Shown piece by piece: positions 44,134 through 54,007 of a DNA stretch of 64,000 bases. The DNA is from Bryobacterales bacterium. GTDB lineage: Bacteria > Acidobacteriota > Terriglobia > Bryobacterales > Bryobacteraceae. The notes beneath the pieces are model-generated. The model had not been told where the DNA came from and made no database searches. It saw only the letters and a list, made by a program, of their open reading frames with translations. The position numbers were made by a program, and so were the translations under genes. The stretch covers positions 62,001-126,000 of the forward strand of contig JADKID010000016.1 in NCBI GenBank assembly GCA_016721425.1, read 5' to 3'. Position 1 is the stretch's first letter; every line of letters starts with the position of its first letter.

Positions 44134-46004
44134 CGGTGACACTCCTCGCATTTCTTGGGCGTACCCCGATAGATCACGATCTTTCGCGTGCCAACTTCAC
44201 GCCGATTTGCGTGGCACATCCAACAAGGCACTAGCTCATGGGCGCCCGCCAGCGAGAACGTCGAGTGCTTCTGGTGATCAAACCCGGTGGGATTCCAGTT
44301 GCTCGTCGTGTGGCATCGCCCGCAATCCGGCTTGCGCTCCGTCGCCGTCTGAAACTGCCCCTCATGCACATCGGCGTGGCAAGCCCCGCACTGCTGCGTT
44401 GTGCCCCGGAATGTGATCAGCTTCCGGCCACCGGGAATCTCCGGCTTGTGGCAACCCGTACATGTCGCCCCGCGATGCTTGCCAGTCAGCGCGAAGCCCG
44501 TCGTCGAATGGTCAAACGGTCCGGTTTCCTTCCACCGCCGGGTGGTGTGGCAGTTCTCGCACGATCCGAACTTCTCCGCCAGCGTCCCGTGCGGAGTCTC
44601 GTGGCACTCCGCGCAGCGCGTACTCCCAAACCGGAACTTGGTCTCCTCCGGGTTGGCCGCCCGCTGATGGCACTCCACGCAGGACACGGCCACATGCGCA
44701 CCAGTCAGAGGCATCTTCGATTTCAAGTGATCCGCCGGCGTATATCGGGCCTGCTTCCAACTCTGCTCCGCATGGCAGCGCTCACACCGGTTCTCGTGCG
44801 GAGCCGCTGCAAACTGGCCCCGGTGACGGTCCGCATGACAGTTCCGGCACGATACAAACTCGGGGTGGTAGTTGGTGGCCGCCCCAGTGCCCTTGTGGCA
44901 CTCCGCGCAAGCCACGGTGGCATGCTTGCCCAGTAACGGATAGCGCGTCTTGGCATGATCCTTCGCTGTGAACGACGCCGGTTTCCAGCCCGTTTCCGTA
45001 TGGCAGGCGCCGCACTCCCCTCCATCGCGCTTCAAAAACTGCCCGTTGTGCTGGTCCTTGTGGCAGTCTATGCACCGCTCGTGCGGGACCTTCGCCTTGA
45101 AGTTCTCCGTCTTGTGGCACTTCTTGCACTCCACCGCCGCATGCTTGCCCTTCAACGGATACTCTGTCTTTCCGTGGTCAAAGCCACCCTCCGCCGGACG
45201 CGCCGGCTTCCAACCGTTCGTCGAATGGCACTTCTGGCAGTCTCCGGCGAACGATCCGCCATGCGGGTCTTTGTGGCAGGACTTGCAGGTCTCAAAGAAC
45301 CCGAAGTTCTTGTACTGCACATGCCCGCCCTGCGGCGGCATTCTCTTATGACACTTCTCACACCCAACCTTCTGGTGCAGACCCGTCAACGGATAGGCAG
45401 ACTTGTCATGCGAGAATCCCGGCGGCGCCTTCCAGGTTTCCTGGTTGTGGCAGCGGAGGCAGTTCGCCCCCAGGTCATTGTGGTGCTCATCCACGTGGCA
45501 ATTCGTACACTTCTGTGAAAGTCCTAGGTAAGACTTACCGAGATCGGATCGCTTGAGGGTGGCCTTGTCTTCCGGCGAGATCTTCGACGCGTTGTGGCAC
45601 TTTTCACAGGCCAGAGGCGCGTGCTTCCCCTCCAGAGCCCAGCCCGCCTCCTTATGGTCAAAACGGGCCTTGGGCGTGCGCCAGCGCACGAGTTGGTGCT
45701 GCCGTCCGTTGTGCTCGGCGTGGCACCTGGCGCAATCTTGACTGGCCTGCTTCAACGTTCCTTTCACGACGCGGGCGTGATAGCCTCGCTTCTCTTCGAG
45801 CCGGCGCCGGATCTCCTCATGGCAATCCAGACACTTGAGTTGTGCTGCACCGGCGCCAAACGCGTGGCAGGAAACGCATTTCAGCGGTCCTTCGAGATCC
45901 TTGTGCGCCTGAGACAGGTCGCCAGGCGACATCTGAGCATGGGCCGTTGCGCCCCAGAACCCCAGCAATACCGCCGCCGCAGCAATTCCTCGTCGAACCA
46001 ACAT
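44130..46004 (-). CDS. Multihaem c-type cytochrome with 23 CxxCH motifs
   Basis: A 624-residue secreted cytochrome with a signal peptide (RRGIAAAAVLLGFWGATAHAQ). I count 23 CxxCH motifs. Spacing is less regular than in the giant neighbour, but the same elements recur: FDH, YPLTGLH/YPLKGKH before CxKCH, and CxxCHxDxHxGxF. Extra histidines matching the motifs suggest bis-His coordination. It is the first gene of the operon and its TGA overlaps the giant cytochrome ATG. It may hand electrons between the inner-membrane cytochrome b and the giant protein. The ATG at 46004 begins the signal peptide; a longer in-frame version without an obvious ribosome site extends to 46109. Confidence 0.92.
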   Translation of the reverse strand: MLVRRGIAAAAVLLGFWGATAHAQMSPGDLSQAHKDLEGPLKCVSCHAFGAGAAQLKCLDCHEEIRRRLEEKRGYHARVVKGTLKQASQDCARCHAEHNGRQHQLVRWRTPKARFDHKEAGWALEGKHAPLACEKCHNASKISPEDKATLKRSDLGKSYLGLSQKCTNCHVDEHHNDLGANCLRCHNQETWKAPPGFSHDKSAYPLTGLHQKVGCEKCHKRMPPQGGHVQYKNFGFFETCKSCHKDPHGGSFAGDCQKCHSTNGWKPARPAEGGFDHGKTEYPLKGKHAAVECKKCHKTENFKAKVPHERCIDCHKDQHNGQFLKRDGGECGACHTETGWKPASFTAKDHAKTRYPLLGKHATVACAECHKGTGAATNYHPEFVSCRNCHADRHRGQFAAAPHENRCERCHAEQSWKQARYTPADHLKSKMPLTGAHVAVSCVECHQRAANPEETKFRFGSTRCAECHETPHGTLAEKFGSCENCHTTRRWKETGPFDHSTTGFALTGKHRGATCTGCHKPEIPGGRKLITFRGTTQQCGACHADVHEGQFQTATERKPDCGRCHTTSNWNPTGFDHQKHSTFSLAGAHELVPCWMCHANRREVGTRKIVIYRGTPKKCEECHR

Positions 46005-47450
46005 CCTGAAAAAGAACCTCAGTGCCTCTCCATCGGCCAATCCAGTTACTCCAAACAGATCTCGACTTTCGCATGCATTTTGGTGGCCATCTCGATTACC
46101 AGACACCACCGTCTTTTTTGCGCGCCCCGCATACCCTCATCTTCCCCCATCAAGTGACGCTATCAACACGAATGTTCTGAAGAAGATGGGACGAACTGAC
46201 TCGCGCATGGCTGCCTCTCTCAAACTGAGACACCTCCCCCACCGAACCCGGAGCGAAAGACGAACCCGAACCGGCGGCAATCAAAACGATGGCCGCCCGC
46301 ACCATCGATCGGGCGCTGAACCTGGACGTCGCTCTTGCCGGCCGCCGCAGCCGAAAACCCAACGAAATCTGGGTGGAAGAGAGCCCTTGGTTCGATGTTG
46401 CATTATGGCCGCCGCAGCCGCGGCTATGACTACTGGCAGCCTGCGGCAGTAGTGCCGTTTTGGCTGGCGGCCAGTCGACGATCCCAGCCCGTCGCGTTCA
46501 CGCCGAGCTTGGTTCGGGTTCGCTGTCACTCGCCGTCCAGGCCAGATAGAGCACCACAACTGCGATCTGCACGGCCAGAAGAGGATCGAAACCTCTTCCG
46601 AGGCTTCTCGGCTTGCCCATCTCGCACGTCGTGCGAATCATCAGCGCCAGGTTGAAGGCAGCCGCCTGAGCGGTGTCCTGGGTTCTAGGCGAACCCTCTC
46701 CCGGTGCCAATTAGGAGAACGGTATGGAGCGGCACAGACAGGAAGACCCAGCTCGCACGCCCGGCACGAGTGTTCGACCTTGCGGTCAAACCCGGCTTCA
46801 CTCACTACCTCGTTGACCTTGCCGTAGTAGCGGTGTCGTGCCGTCCGGGGCGTCTCTTTCGAGCTGAGCCACTGACGCGGCTGCTTTGGTTTCCTGCGAC
46901 CCACCGCCATACTTGCTTGCTTGGTTGCCCAGAACATTTCTCGGGTCGCATGTTTTGAGCCCTTCTACCACGGGCAGCTAGGGTAATTGCGCCATCCCGA
47001 ATTCTCAGCGATTTGTCTGGTTAGGTGTTCTGGGTAGCCTGAGGACATCCAGGGCCCCGGGGGGTGTCCCCAATCGTCGCTCTTAGTCGTATCAGCTCCC
47101 GAGGATCTGACAGGCGGGAGTTTATTCCGCGCAGAACCCACATTTCCCGTTGGTTGCGAGGCGATGTTCATCTGTTTGGGCGCTTCCGGAGTGCTCTGAC
47201 CCCCGCGCAGCCGCCAGAAGTACTTCACAGGTCACATCCGGCCGCCAGCGCAAGGTCCATTCATCGGCAGACAATCGATCGCCTCGCCATTCAGCGACGC
47301 TAGCGTTCTTATTCCAATGCGACCGCCCTCCCGCATTGAAGAGCCGCTTGCCCCTTGCTGAGACCATCTCACACGTTGCCAAACCCGTACGTAAAACAAG
47401 CTGTCTTTCTCCGTGTTTGTGGAATACTATGTATCTACACTGTTTCCTGA
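46005..47450. other. Gene-poor region with decayed transposase; no intact gene seen
   Basis: About 1.4 kb without a credible intact gene. It contains the cytochrome operon's upstream region on the minus strand (no clear -35/-10 pair found), the transposase remnant listed separately, and frames without domain content. Base composition is less GC-rich than the surrounding genes, especially 47060-47450. The sigma factor gene starts at its right end. Confidence 0.5.
46498..46937 (-). mobile_element. Remnant of an IS5/IS1182-type transposase gene
   Basis: Two minus-strand frames together resemble the two ends of a known transposase type. The first (46937 to about 46758) gives LSSKETPRTARHRYYGKVNE and then EAGFDRKVEHSC, like the N-terminus of transposases with an FYxKLNxLLxEAGFDxxVE motif. 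The second (about 46683 to 46498) gives AAAFNLALMIRTTCEMGKPR followed by VVLYLAWT, like the C-terminal AGFNLGLLMR...GTPR...LYLAW segment of the same family. The catalytic middle is deleted. No terminal inverted repeats were identified. The element is inactive. Confidence 0.6.
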
Positions 47451-47993
47451 ATGAGGAGCGAGATTCCATCTGAATTGCCCGATGATACCTTGATGGAGAG
47501 GTTCAAGGAATCGTTTGCGCCGGAATACTTCGCCGAGGTCTTTCATCGCCATAGGGCGCGCGTCTTTCTCTGCTGCAACGCCCTGCTCAGGAACAGTGAG
47601 GCAGCCGCCGACATGACGCAGGAGACGTTTATGCGTGCCATGAACAAGGCGCATACCTACCACGGGGGCTCGCTCTCTGCCTGGCTGACCACAATCGCGA
47701 GGAACCAATGCATCAACTATATGCAGGCGCTCCATCGTGGGCCACGCCCTCTTGACGAATTTGAGGATCCGCCCGCACCCCCCAACGTTGCCGCCACGCC
47801 TGAGGTGACGCTCGATCTCGCCTCGCGCATTGCCGAACTACCTGATGCCCAGCGCCTCTGCGTCCAGCTTTTTTATCTCAACGGCCAATCGTATGAAGAG
47901 ATCGCCCGGCTCTGCGGCTTCACGGCCAAGGAAGTGAAGTCCCACCTGCAAAACGGCATCCGCCGCATGAGGAGGTCAGAAGCTCCATCATGA
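47451..47993 (+). CDS. ECF RNA polymerase sigma factor
   Basis: A 180-residue sigma-70 family factor of the extracytoplasmic-function type. Region 2 lies at about 25-95 (YFAEVFHRHRARVFLCCNAL, DMTQETFMRAM). Region 4 lies at about 125-175 (RIAELPDAQRLCVQLFYLNG, YEEIARLCGFTAKEVKSHLQ). It directs transcription in response to a signal relayed by the anti-sigma protein encoded next, whose ATG overlaps this gene's end by four bases (ATGA). The ATG at 47451 has no good ribosome site. An in-frame ATG at 47493 is possible but would trim the start of region 2. It probably controls the TPR-CHAT gene downstream and itself. Confidence 0.88.
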   Translation: MRSEIPSELPDDTLMERFKESFAPEYFAEVFHRHRARVFLCCNALLRNSEAAADMTQETFMRAMNKAHTYHGGSLSAWLTTIARNQCINYMQALHRGPRPLDEFEDPPAPPNVAATPEVTLDLASRIAELPDAQRLCVQLFYLNGQSYEEIARLCGFTAKEVKSHLQNGIRRMRRSEAPS

Positions 47994-48698
47994 ATCCGCC
48001 CCCCCTCTGCCCCGGACCGGATCTGCTGGAGCAATACCGCAAGGGCGAGCTCGCCCCAACCCAGGCCGCCGAGCTGCAGGCCCACCTCGCTACCTGCGGC
48101 CTCTGTTCTATCCTCGTCGAGCGGCTCGATTCGTTCGACGCAATCGCCCAGGCGCAGACTCCGCCCACTTCCCGTGAATGGGAACGGCTTCAGCCCCGCA
48201 TCGATCACCAGTTCCAGCGAAAAACTGGCGGCCACCCAGCCCACCCCTCCACGACCGCGCGCCAACCTTCTCTCTTGGCTCAGCCAACCCGCGCTCGGGT
48301 GGTGTGCTGCCCTCGTCCTCGCCTATACAACCTGGAGCGGCTACACGCAGCCAGCGCCTTCCACCCCTCCTCTCGCCACACAGGCCCACCTCCTCGATCT
48401 CAACGCCACTCGCGGCCCCGGCGCCGCCCCGACCGCCATCACGGCCCCCCGCAACAGTACACCCCTCGTCCTGACCTTCTTCGTCGCTGTCCAGCCCGGC
48501 CAGACCTACTCGGTCACCCTTACCAGCGAGTCTGGAGCCACCATACTCCGCGACCTCGCCATCCAGCCCAATGACGACAAAGGCAACTTCTTCCTCCACT
48601 GTGACCCCGCGTTGCTCCCGCCTGGTAGCTACCAGCTCACGCTCAGCTCCGCCAACGCGCCGGCCCCCTCGGGTCAATTCCAGTTCACCGTCCGGTAG
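47990..48698 (+). CDS. Zinc-finger anti-sigma-like membrane protein, frameshifted
   Basis: The first frame starts at 47990 (ATGA overlap with the sigma gene) and encodes an anti-sigma zinc-finger-like head (CPGPDLLEQYRKGELAP, then LQAHLATCGLC). After RIDHQFQ near 48220 it loses sense, and a second frame continues with EKLAATQP, a transmembrane helix (LGWCAALVLAYTTW) and a C-terminal domain of about 110 residues with beta-rich FFVAVQPGQTYSVTLTSESG, ending at 48698. A one-base insertion at the C before GAAAAA would explain the break. The layout (cytoplasmic zinc finger, one helix, external sensor) is that of an anti-sigma factor. The gene lies between an ECF sigma factor and a CHAT protease. 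Confidence 0.75.
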
Positions 48699-48707
48699 CT
48701 GAACTCC

Positions 48708-51700
48708 ATGGCGCCCCGCCTGCCAATCCTGCTCCTCCTCGCCGCTGTCGCCCTCTATGCCGAAACGCCCGCCCAGCAGTGCAACCGCGCCTGGGTGCTG
48801 ATCCAGCAGCACAAACACCTGGAAGCCTTCCAGCTTCTGAAGACAACGATTCGCGAGAACCCCACTTTCGTGCGTGCCTACCGCCTGGTTGGAGACGCCT
48901 GCGGACCGGGAGCTTGCCGCGAGGAGGCGTTGCAGTTCCTCTCCGCCGCCGGACCCGGTCCGCGCGAGGTCGCCCTGGGACACTACGGGAGAGGATCTGT
49001 CTACGCGGCCAATCCAGCATATTCGAAGGGCGGACTCGCTCCGGCCCTTCGCGAATTCGCGGCTTGTATTCGAGTCGACCCCAGCCGTGCCGAATGTTAT
49101 CCCGGAGTCGGCGGCTCGCTCCAAGCTGTCGCCCCCGCCACTCTCACACTGCGGCACGCTGAGCGCCTGGCGCCCATCGACCCTCACAATCCGGCGACCC
49201 GGCTCCTGGAGGGTCGGATCCTCAACCTGGCCCGCAAGCTAGAACAGGCGCAGCAGGTTCTGAGACAGGGGCTGGCCGTGGCCCTGGCCCAGAAGGATGA
49301 GGATCTGGCCGCCCTCTACTACCTGGAACTGAGTGGCTCCGACGCAGCCCTCGGATCGGCCGGCCCGCAGCAGAATGCCCAGTGGCTGTACGAATACGCC
49401 ATCCGGGTCGACGCTGTTGACCTTGAATTTGCCATGCTTCTCAATGGCGCAACTGACGATGCCTCCCCTGTAGAGCTCACAACCGGAGCCGGGAAGTTTC
49501 GCCAGGCACTTGCGCGTGCCCAGGAGCTCGGAGCGTGGAATCCCGAAGTCCACTGCCTGCGGATGATCGCGAAGCAGCACGAGGAGGCCGGAGACCTCGC
49601 CGCCGCCCGTCAATCCCTCCTTGCCGCCCGGCAGCGTTGTGCGTCCGGCCTCAATCAGACTTGCGCCCCGGACGTACTTCTCGAACTGGCAAACGTGGAA
49701 CGGGCCGCGGGCAGCTCGCTGGAAGCCCTGAGGACGTACGAAGAGGCCCGAACCGTCGCCAGGACCGTCAACCTCGCCTGGCAGGAGGCCATGGCCTGCC
49801 GGGGCATCGCCAACATCTATGCCGATCTGGGCGAGTACTTCAAGTCCTTGGAATGGGGGACCCTGTCCGTCCAGGGATTCCAGCAGATCGGCCACCTCTC
49901 GCCCGCCGCCGCCAGCTCTGCAAACCTCGGGGATATTCACGCCGTCCTGGGCGATTTCTCCAGCGCCCAGCGTGCCTACCGCGCCTCCCTGACGATGGCC
50001 CGCAGCTACGTCGATAAGGGCGAAGAGTCCCGCACCTTGATCGCCATGGGGATGCTCGCCCTCCGGGCAGGTCAACCCGCCCAGGCGCTTCCATCGCTGG
50101 TGCAAGGTCAGAGGATTATTGTCGCTGAGCGATTCCGGCCTTTCCAGGTTCTCGCCTCCACCGCCATGGCCCGAGGCTTGCTCCGCCTCGGGCGTCCCGC
50201 CGACGCTCTCGTCCAGGCGCAAGCTGCCGCCACCCTGGCGGCCGAACTCCACGCCGTCAAGCCGGAGGCCGAAGCTCTGGCCGCTGTGGGCGATTGCCTT
50301 CTGAACTTGCGCCGGCCGTCGCAGGCGGCCGTCGCCTTCTTACGCAGCCTATCTCTCGCCGAATCCGCAGGCCACCTGCCCGTCGCCGTGCAGGCCCGCC
50401 GCGGCCTGGCCCAGGCGCAGCTCCAGCAGGGCAACCTCCAACAAGCCCTCCAGCACTACCGCCGGGCCATCGAAGAGTTGGAATCCATCCGCGGCGCGCT
50501 GCCCGCCGCCTCCCAACGCTCCGGCCTGCTGGAACAGAACTGGGTCTACTACAACGAAACGGTCTCCCTCCTCGCCCGTCTCCACGCCCGCCAACCCAAC
50601 GCAGGCTTCGACCGGCTCGCCCTCTCCTACGCCGAACGCGCCCGCGTCAGAACCCTCTTCGAGGATCTCGCCGAGGCACGCGCCGCCCAGTCAGCGCTCC
50701 CCGCGCCGCTCGACGCCGAACAGATCCAAGCCTCGCTCGCAGGCACCTCCACAGCCATCCTCGAATTCTCCCTCGGCGATGCCCGCTCCCAGGCTTGGCT
50801 GATCACCGCCGCCGGCGTCTCGATGTTCGCCTTGCCCCCCCGCGCCGCCATCGCCGAAACCGTCACCCGCTATCGCGCGTTCATAACAACCCGGCCCAAG
50901 ACACAAGCCGCCTACGACGCCTACACAGCCACCGCCCGCGAGCTCCATCAGACCCTCATCGCGCCGCTGTCTCGTCAACTCGCCGGCCTCAGCAACCTGA
51001 CCATCGTCCCCGACGGAGCTCTCCACTACCTCCCCTTCGAGACCCTCATCGCCTCGCCCGCCGGCCAGCCTCCGCGATTCCTGATCGAGGATCTGGCCAT
51101 CCACTACGCCCCCTCTGCCTCCATCCTCGCTGCCCTACTCGCGGCGAAACCCTCGCCGCCCGCCGCGATGGATCTGCTGGCCTACGGGGATCCCCTCTAT
51201 TCCCGCAACGCGGCCGCCCAGGTCTCGGCGCCCGATCTCGTCCGAAGGGTCTACGAATCCGCAGGCGCCCGCTTCCCCCAACTCCCAAACACCCGAGTCG
51301 AGCTCAACCGCATCGGGGCCCTCTTCCCCGCCGCCCGCGAACGTCTGCTCCTAGGCGCCGAAGCAAACGAGGCCTCCGTGAAATCGGAACAACTCCCCGC
51401 TACCGCATCCTCCACTTCGCCGCCCACGCCGTCCTCGATGAGGCCGCCCCGCAGCGCTCCGGCATCGTCCTTTCCCTCACCAACCCGGGCAGGGAAGACG
51501 GCGTCCTCCGGTCGTCGGAGATCCTGAATCTCCACCTCGACGCCGATCTCGTCGTCCTCTCCGCCTGCCAGACCGGCCTGGGCAAACTGACCCGCGGCGA
51601 AGGCGTCGTCGGCCTCACCCGCGCATTCCTCCACGCCGGCGCCCGCCGTGTCGTCGTCAGCCTCTGGGAAGCCAACGACGCCGCCACCCCCGGCCTCATG

Positions 51701-51844
51701 CACGGCTTCTACCGTGCCTTCCGCTCCGGCCAATCCCCCACCGCCGCCCTCCGCACCGCCAAGCTCGCCATGCTCCGCTCCGGCCCCCCCGCCTATCGCC
51801 ACCCCTACTTCTGGGCGCCCTTTGTCCTCGCCGGCCAGCCGTAG
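48708..51844 (+). CDS. Secreted TPR-CHAT caspase-like protease, frameshifted near 51397
   Basis: About 1,045 residues if repaired. A signal peptide (MAPRLPILLLLAAVALYAE) is followed by many tetratricopeptide repeats (about 25-600). A CHAT domain follows (about 640-1045) with AILEFSLGDARSQAWLITAA and LTIVPDGALHYLPFETL. The original frame fails at CAACTCCCCGC near 51397, where one C seems missing. The next frame continues YRILHFAAHAVLDE, with the catalytic His, and SACQTGLGKLTRGEGVVG, with the catalytic Cys, to a stop at 51844. CHAT proteins are caspase-like cysteine peptidases often tied to stress or death programmes; with the sigma and anti-sigma genes it forms a plausible stress-response unit. 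It starts nine bases after the anti-sigma stop. Confidence 0.82.
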
Positions 51845-52237
51845 GCTCGCCAGTTCAAAGAAATTTCTCTCACCGATTGTGGAATCAATCATCTTCCGTC
51901 TGTTTTACCGATATGAGACAAACCAAGCGGCTGTTGACACGTGACCAAGAGCGATCTCCGGAGTCTTCGCTTCAGAGAAGGCAAGCCCCAGCGGACTGTT
52001 CCCGGATTGTGGGTTGGACGCGACGCTCGTGAGCTCCGGTGCCGCCAGAACAGTCTTGTGCGGTAGGGGTGAAGTGGGTCCTCACAGGAAGCAGCAATGG
52101 CGGACTTTCTAGTCGCCCTCTACCTCCGGAAATCCGGCGTACGGCCGGTATTTCAATTCACATTCGGCCAACCCGAACCTCGGAAGTATGCTCCGGTCGG
52201 TTCAGAGAATATCAACCCCAATTCACCAAGGAGACCC
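51845..52237. other. Intergenic region before the PEP-CTERM gene
   Basis: Nothing coding is recognised. The first 45 bases after the CHAT stop resemble the copy at 53340-53380, so they belong to the duplicated CHAT end. A TTGACA at about 51935 could be a -35 element, but no matching -10 was found at proper spacing. A weak open frame leads into the PEP-CTERM gene from 52097 and is not thought to be translated. Confidence 0.4.
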
Positions 52238-52867
52238 ATGCCAATGAAGCTCAATGCCCTATTCGCGACCCTCTTGCTCGCAACCACGACATGTGCGAGC
52301 GCTACAGTGCTGACGTTCGACTCGGTGGCCGTATCGGGATGTTCCGATGGAGCCGCTTACATGGCTGGTTTCGGAATTACAGTCACCGGTGCAGCGTCCG
52401 CGCGGATCTGCAACAGCGCTCCCGTCGGAGGAGCTCAAGCCTACTCGGGCTCCAATTTGCTGCTGCTGGATAATCCGCCACCGAGCAATTCCACCTACAC
52501 CTACTTCTTCACCTTCACCAGTCCGGTTGCCAACGTGTCTTTCGTCCGAACTCAGATCAACCCTGACAGTACCGGACCGGCGTGGACGGCGACGGCCCTG
52601 TCCGCCTCAAGTTCGGTCTTGACCAGCACCGGCGAAGGCACCACCTTCGCACCATCAGCGCAAGTCTTCAGCCTCAATGCAAACGGTATCGCGAGCATTC
52701 GGTTCGACACGGACAATACCTCGGCGCGCACATACAATACGCCGCCCATCGACGACTTGTCCTTCAGTTCGGTGCCTGAGCCTGGAACGCTACCGCTCAC
52801 GGTCATGGCCATCTTGGGAACGGTGCTGTGGAGAAGGAAAACGCAGTCCGCGAGGGACCCGCGTTAA
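52238..52867 (+). CDS. PEP-CTERM sorting domain secreted protein
   Basis: A 209-residue exported protein. The signal peptide is LNALFATLLLATTTCASA. The mature part is rich in Ser, Thr and Asn with a beta-sandwich look (VLTFDSVAVSGCSDGAAYMA, TYFFTFTSPVANVSFVR). The C-terminus carries the PEP-CTERM signal: VPEPGT, a hydrophobic helix (LPLTVMAILGTVLW) and RRK. Such proteins are processed by exosortase and go to the surface or an extracellular matrix. AAGGAG precedes two possible starts, ATG 52238 and ATG 52244, with spacings of four and ten bases. An exosortase gene is not in the window. Two hairpins follow the stop. Confidence 0.85.
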   Translation: MPMKLNALFATLLLATTTCASATVLTFDSVAVSGCSDGAAYMAGFGITVTGAASARICNSAPVGGAQAYSGSNLLLLDNPPPSNSTYTYFFTFTSPVANVSFVRTQINPDSTGPAWTATALSASSSVLTSTGEGTTFAPSAQVFSLNANGIASIRFDTDNTSARTYNTPPIDDLSFSSVPEPGTLPLTVMAILGTVLWRRKTQSARDPR

Positions 52868-52875
52868 GGTGCTAG

Positions 52876-52960
52876 CCTCGCCGTTGCGCGGCGAGCCTCA
52901 ACCAAGCAACAGCGCAGATCCGGCTCCACCATCTCTACAATGGAGGATCCGGATCTCTGC
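52876..52960 (+). terminator. Two consecutive hairpins after the PEP-CTERM gene
   Basis: The first is CTCGCCG/CGGCGAG with a five-base loop (52876-52894), nine bases after the stop. The second is a long imperfect stem, 52911-52931 against 52939-52960, with CAGATCCGG pairing to CCGGATCT and CCAT to ATGG around a loop of seven bases. No T-tract follows either one. They may terminate transcription or stabilise the 3' end. Confidence 0.5.
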
Positions 52961-53216
52961 GTGAAGCGAAAACAGACTCCTTGACGGAGCAGTATCGGCA
53001 GTGGTTGGAGTCCACGTGGCGCGGACGCAATCTGGCGGCCCGTTTGGTGGAGCACTCGCCCATTGAGTTGTTCGCCGTGCCAGGCGCACGCGAAAGCGAC
53101 AATGCGATGGCGTTGAACATCACCGCGCAGCGCTGCCCGTTGGCGCTAGCGTTTCCTCACGCCGCCTCCGAGATGACCAGCTCTCATCATCGCGGCGAAC
53201 ATCCACGAAGCTCTCC

Positions 53217-53380
53217 TGCTCCGGCCAGTCTTCTATCGCAGCCCTTCGCACAGCCAAGTTTGCCATGCGCCGCTCCGGTGCAACCGTCTACCGCCACCCT
53301 GACTTCGGAGCGCTGCCCGTCCTCGCCGGCCACTCATAGTCCCATCAATTCAAAGAAATATTCCAGCCGAGTGTGGAATC
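53217..53380 (+). pseudogene. Fragment duplicating the 3' end of the CHAT gene
   Basis: About 160 bases matching 51722-51888. Both have GCTCCGGCCA, then CGCA(C/A)(C)GCCAAG(C/T)T(C/T)GCCATG, then CGCTCCGG, a stop TAG and TTCAAAGAAAT shortly after, followed by GTGTGGAATC or TTGTGGAATC. The reading frame is broken and no upstream CHAT sequence precedes it. It appears to be the tail of a deleted CHAT paralogue, which implies that CHAT genes were once tandem here. Confidence 0.65.
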
Positions 53381-54007
53381 TCCAACTTCCCGGTTGTTCC
53401 CACCAACGTAGCCCCGGGTCCTCGGTGCGGAGGAAACACCCTCGACTTGGACATCGTGTGCGCTCAGCCCGGCGGGTTCCCTGCTGCCCGCCGGCGTCCT
53501 TGCGGTTCACCTGGTGTTGCCGCAAATACTGGACATGGCAACCTGTGGTAGCGGTGCCGTTTCACGTGCGACGCGCAGTTGACACAGAGCTGCCCTGCCG
53601 GAACGCTCAACCTAGTCGTCACCCTCAGTCGTCTCGTGGCCATATCTGAGCTGCTTCATATTCTCAAGCCCGCCCTCCAGCACGTCAATAACTCAGACCC
53701 CATCATTCGAGTCGGTCTGTGTTGATCCTCGTCCCATCTCGTAGGCCCTGCCAGCCTCATATCGGCTGATTGCAGTGGATACGACGGTGCTGTCGTGCGA
53801 AGGAGTTCCTCCGCCCTCCCTCCAGGATATTTCACACGCAAAAATGGACTGGATACGCCGACGACGATCCCAAAAATCCCCCCCCGCAAACCCCGTTCAC
53901 ATCGATTTTCAAATCGATCTCCTTTGTTTCCAACACGAAATCGCAAACCCTCCGTTTTGCCCCCTCCGCCGGGTCTACAATCCTTGCCGAGAGGACAACC
54001 ACACCAG
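53381..54007. other. Intergenic region, no gene recognised
   Basis: About 630 bases with no convincing coding sequence on either strand. Just before the gene at 54008 there is a less GC-rich stretch with TACAAT near 53983, a plausible -10 element, but no well-spaced -35. No tRNA, terminator or insertion-sequence end is visible. Confidence 0.4.

Noticed and set aside
47050..47075. The string GGGGGGTGTCC shared with 56522-56532 as a dispersed repeat.
   Set aside because: Only about 13 bases are shared, without symmetry; two occurrences are not enough to claim an element.
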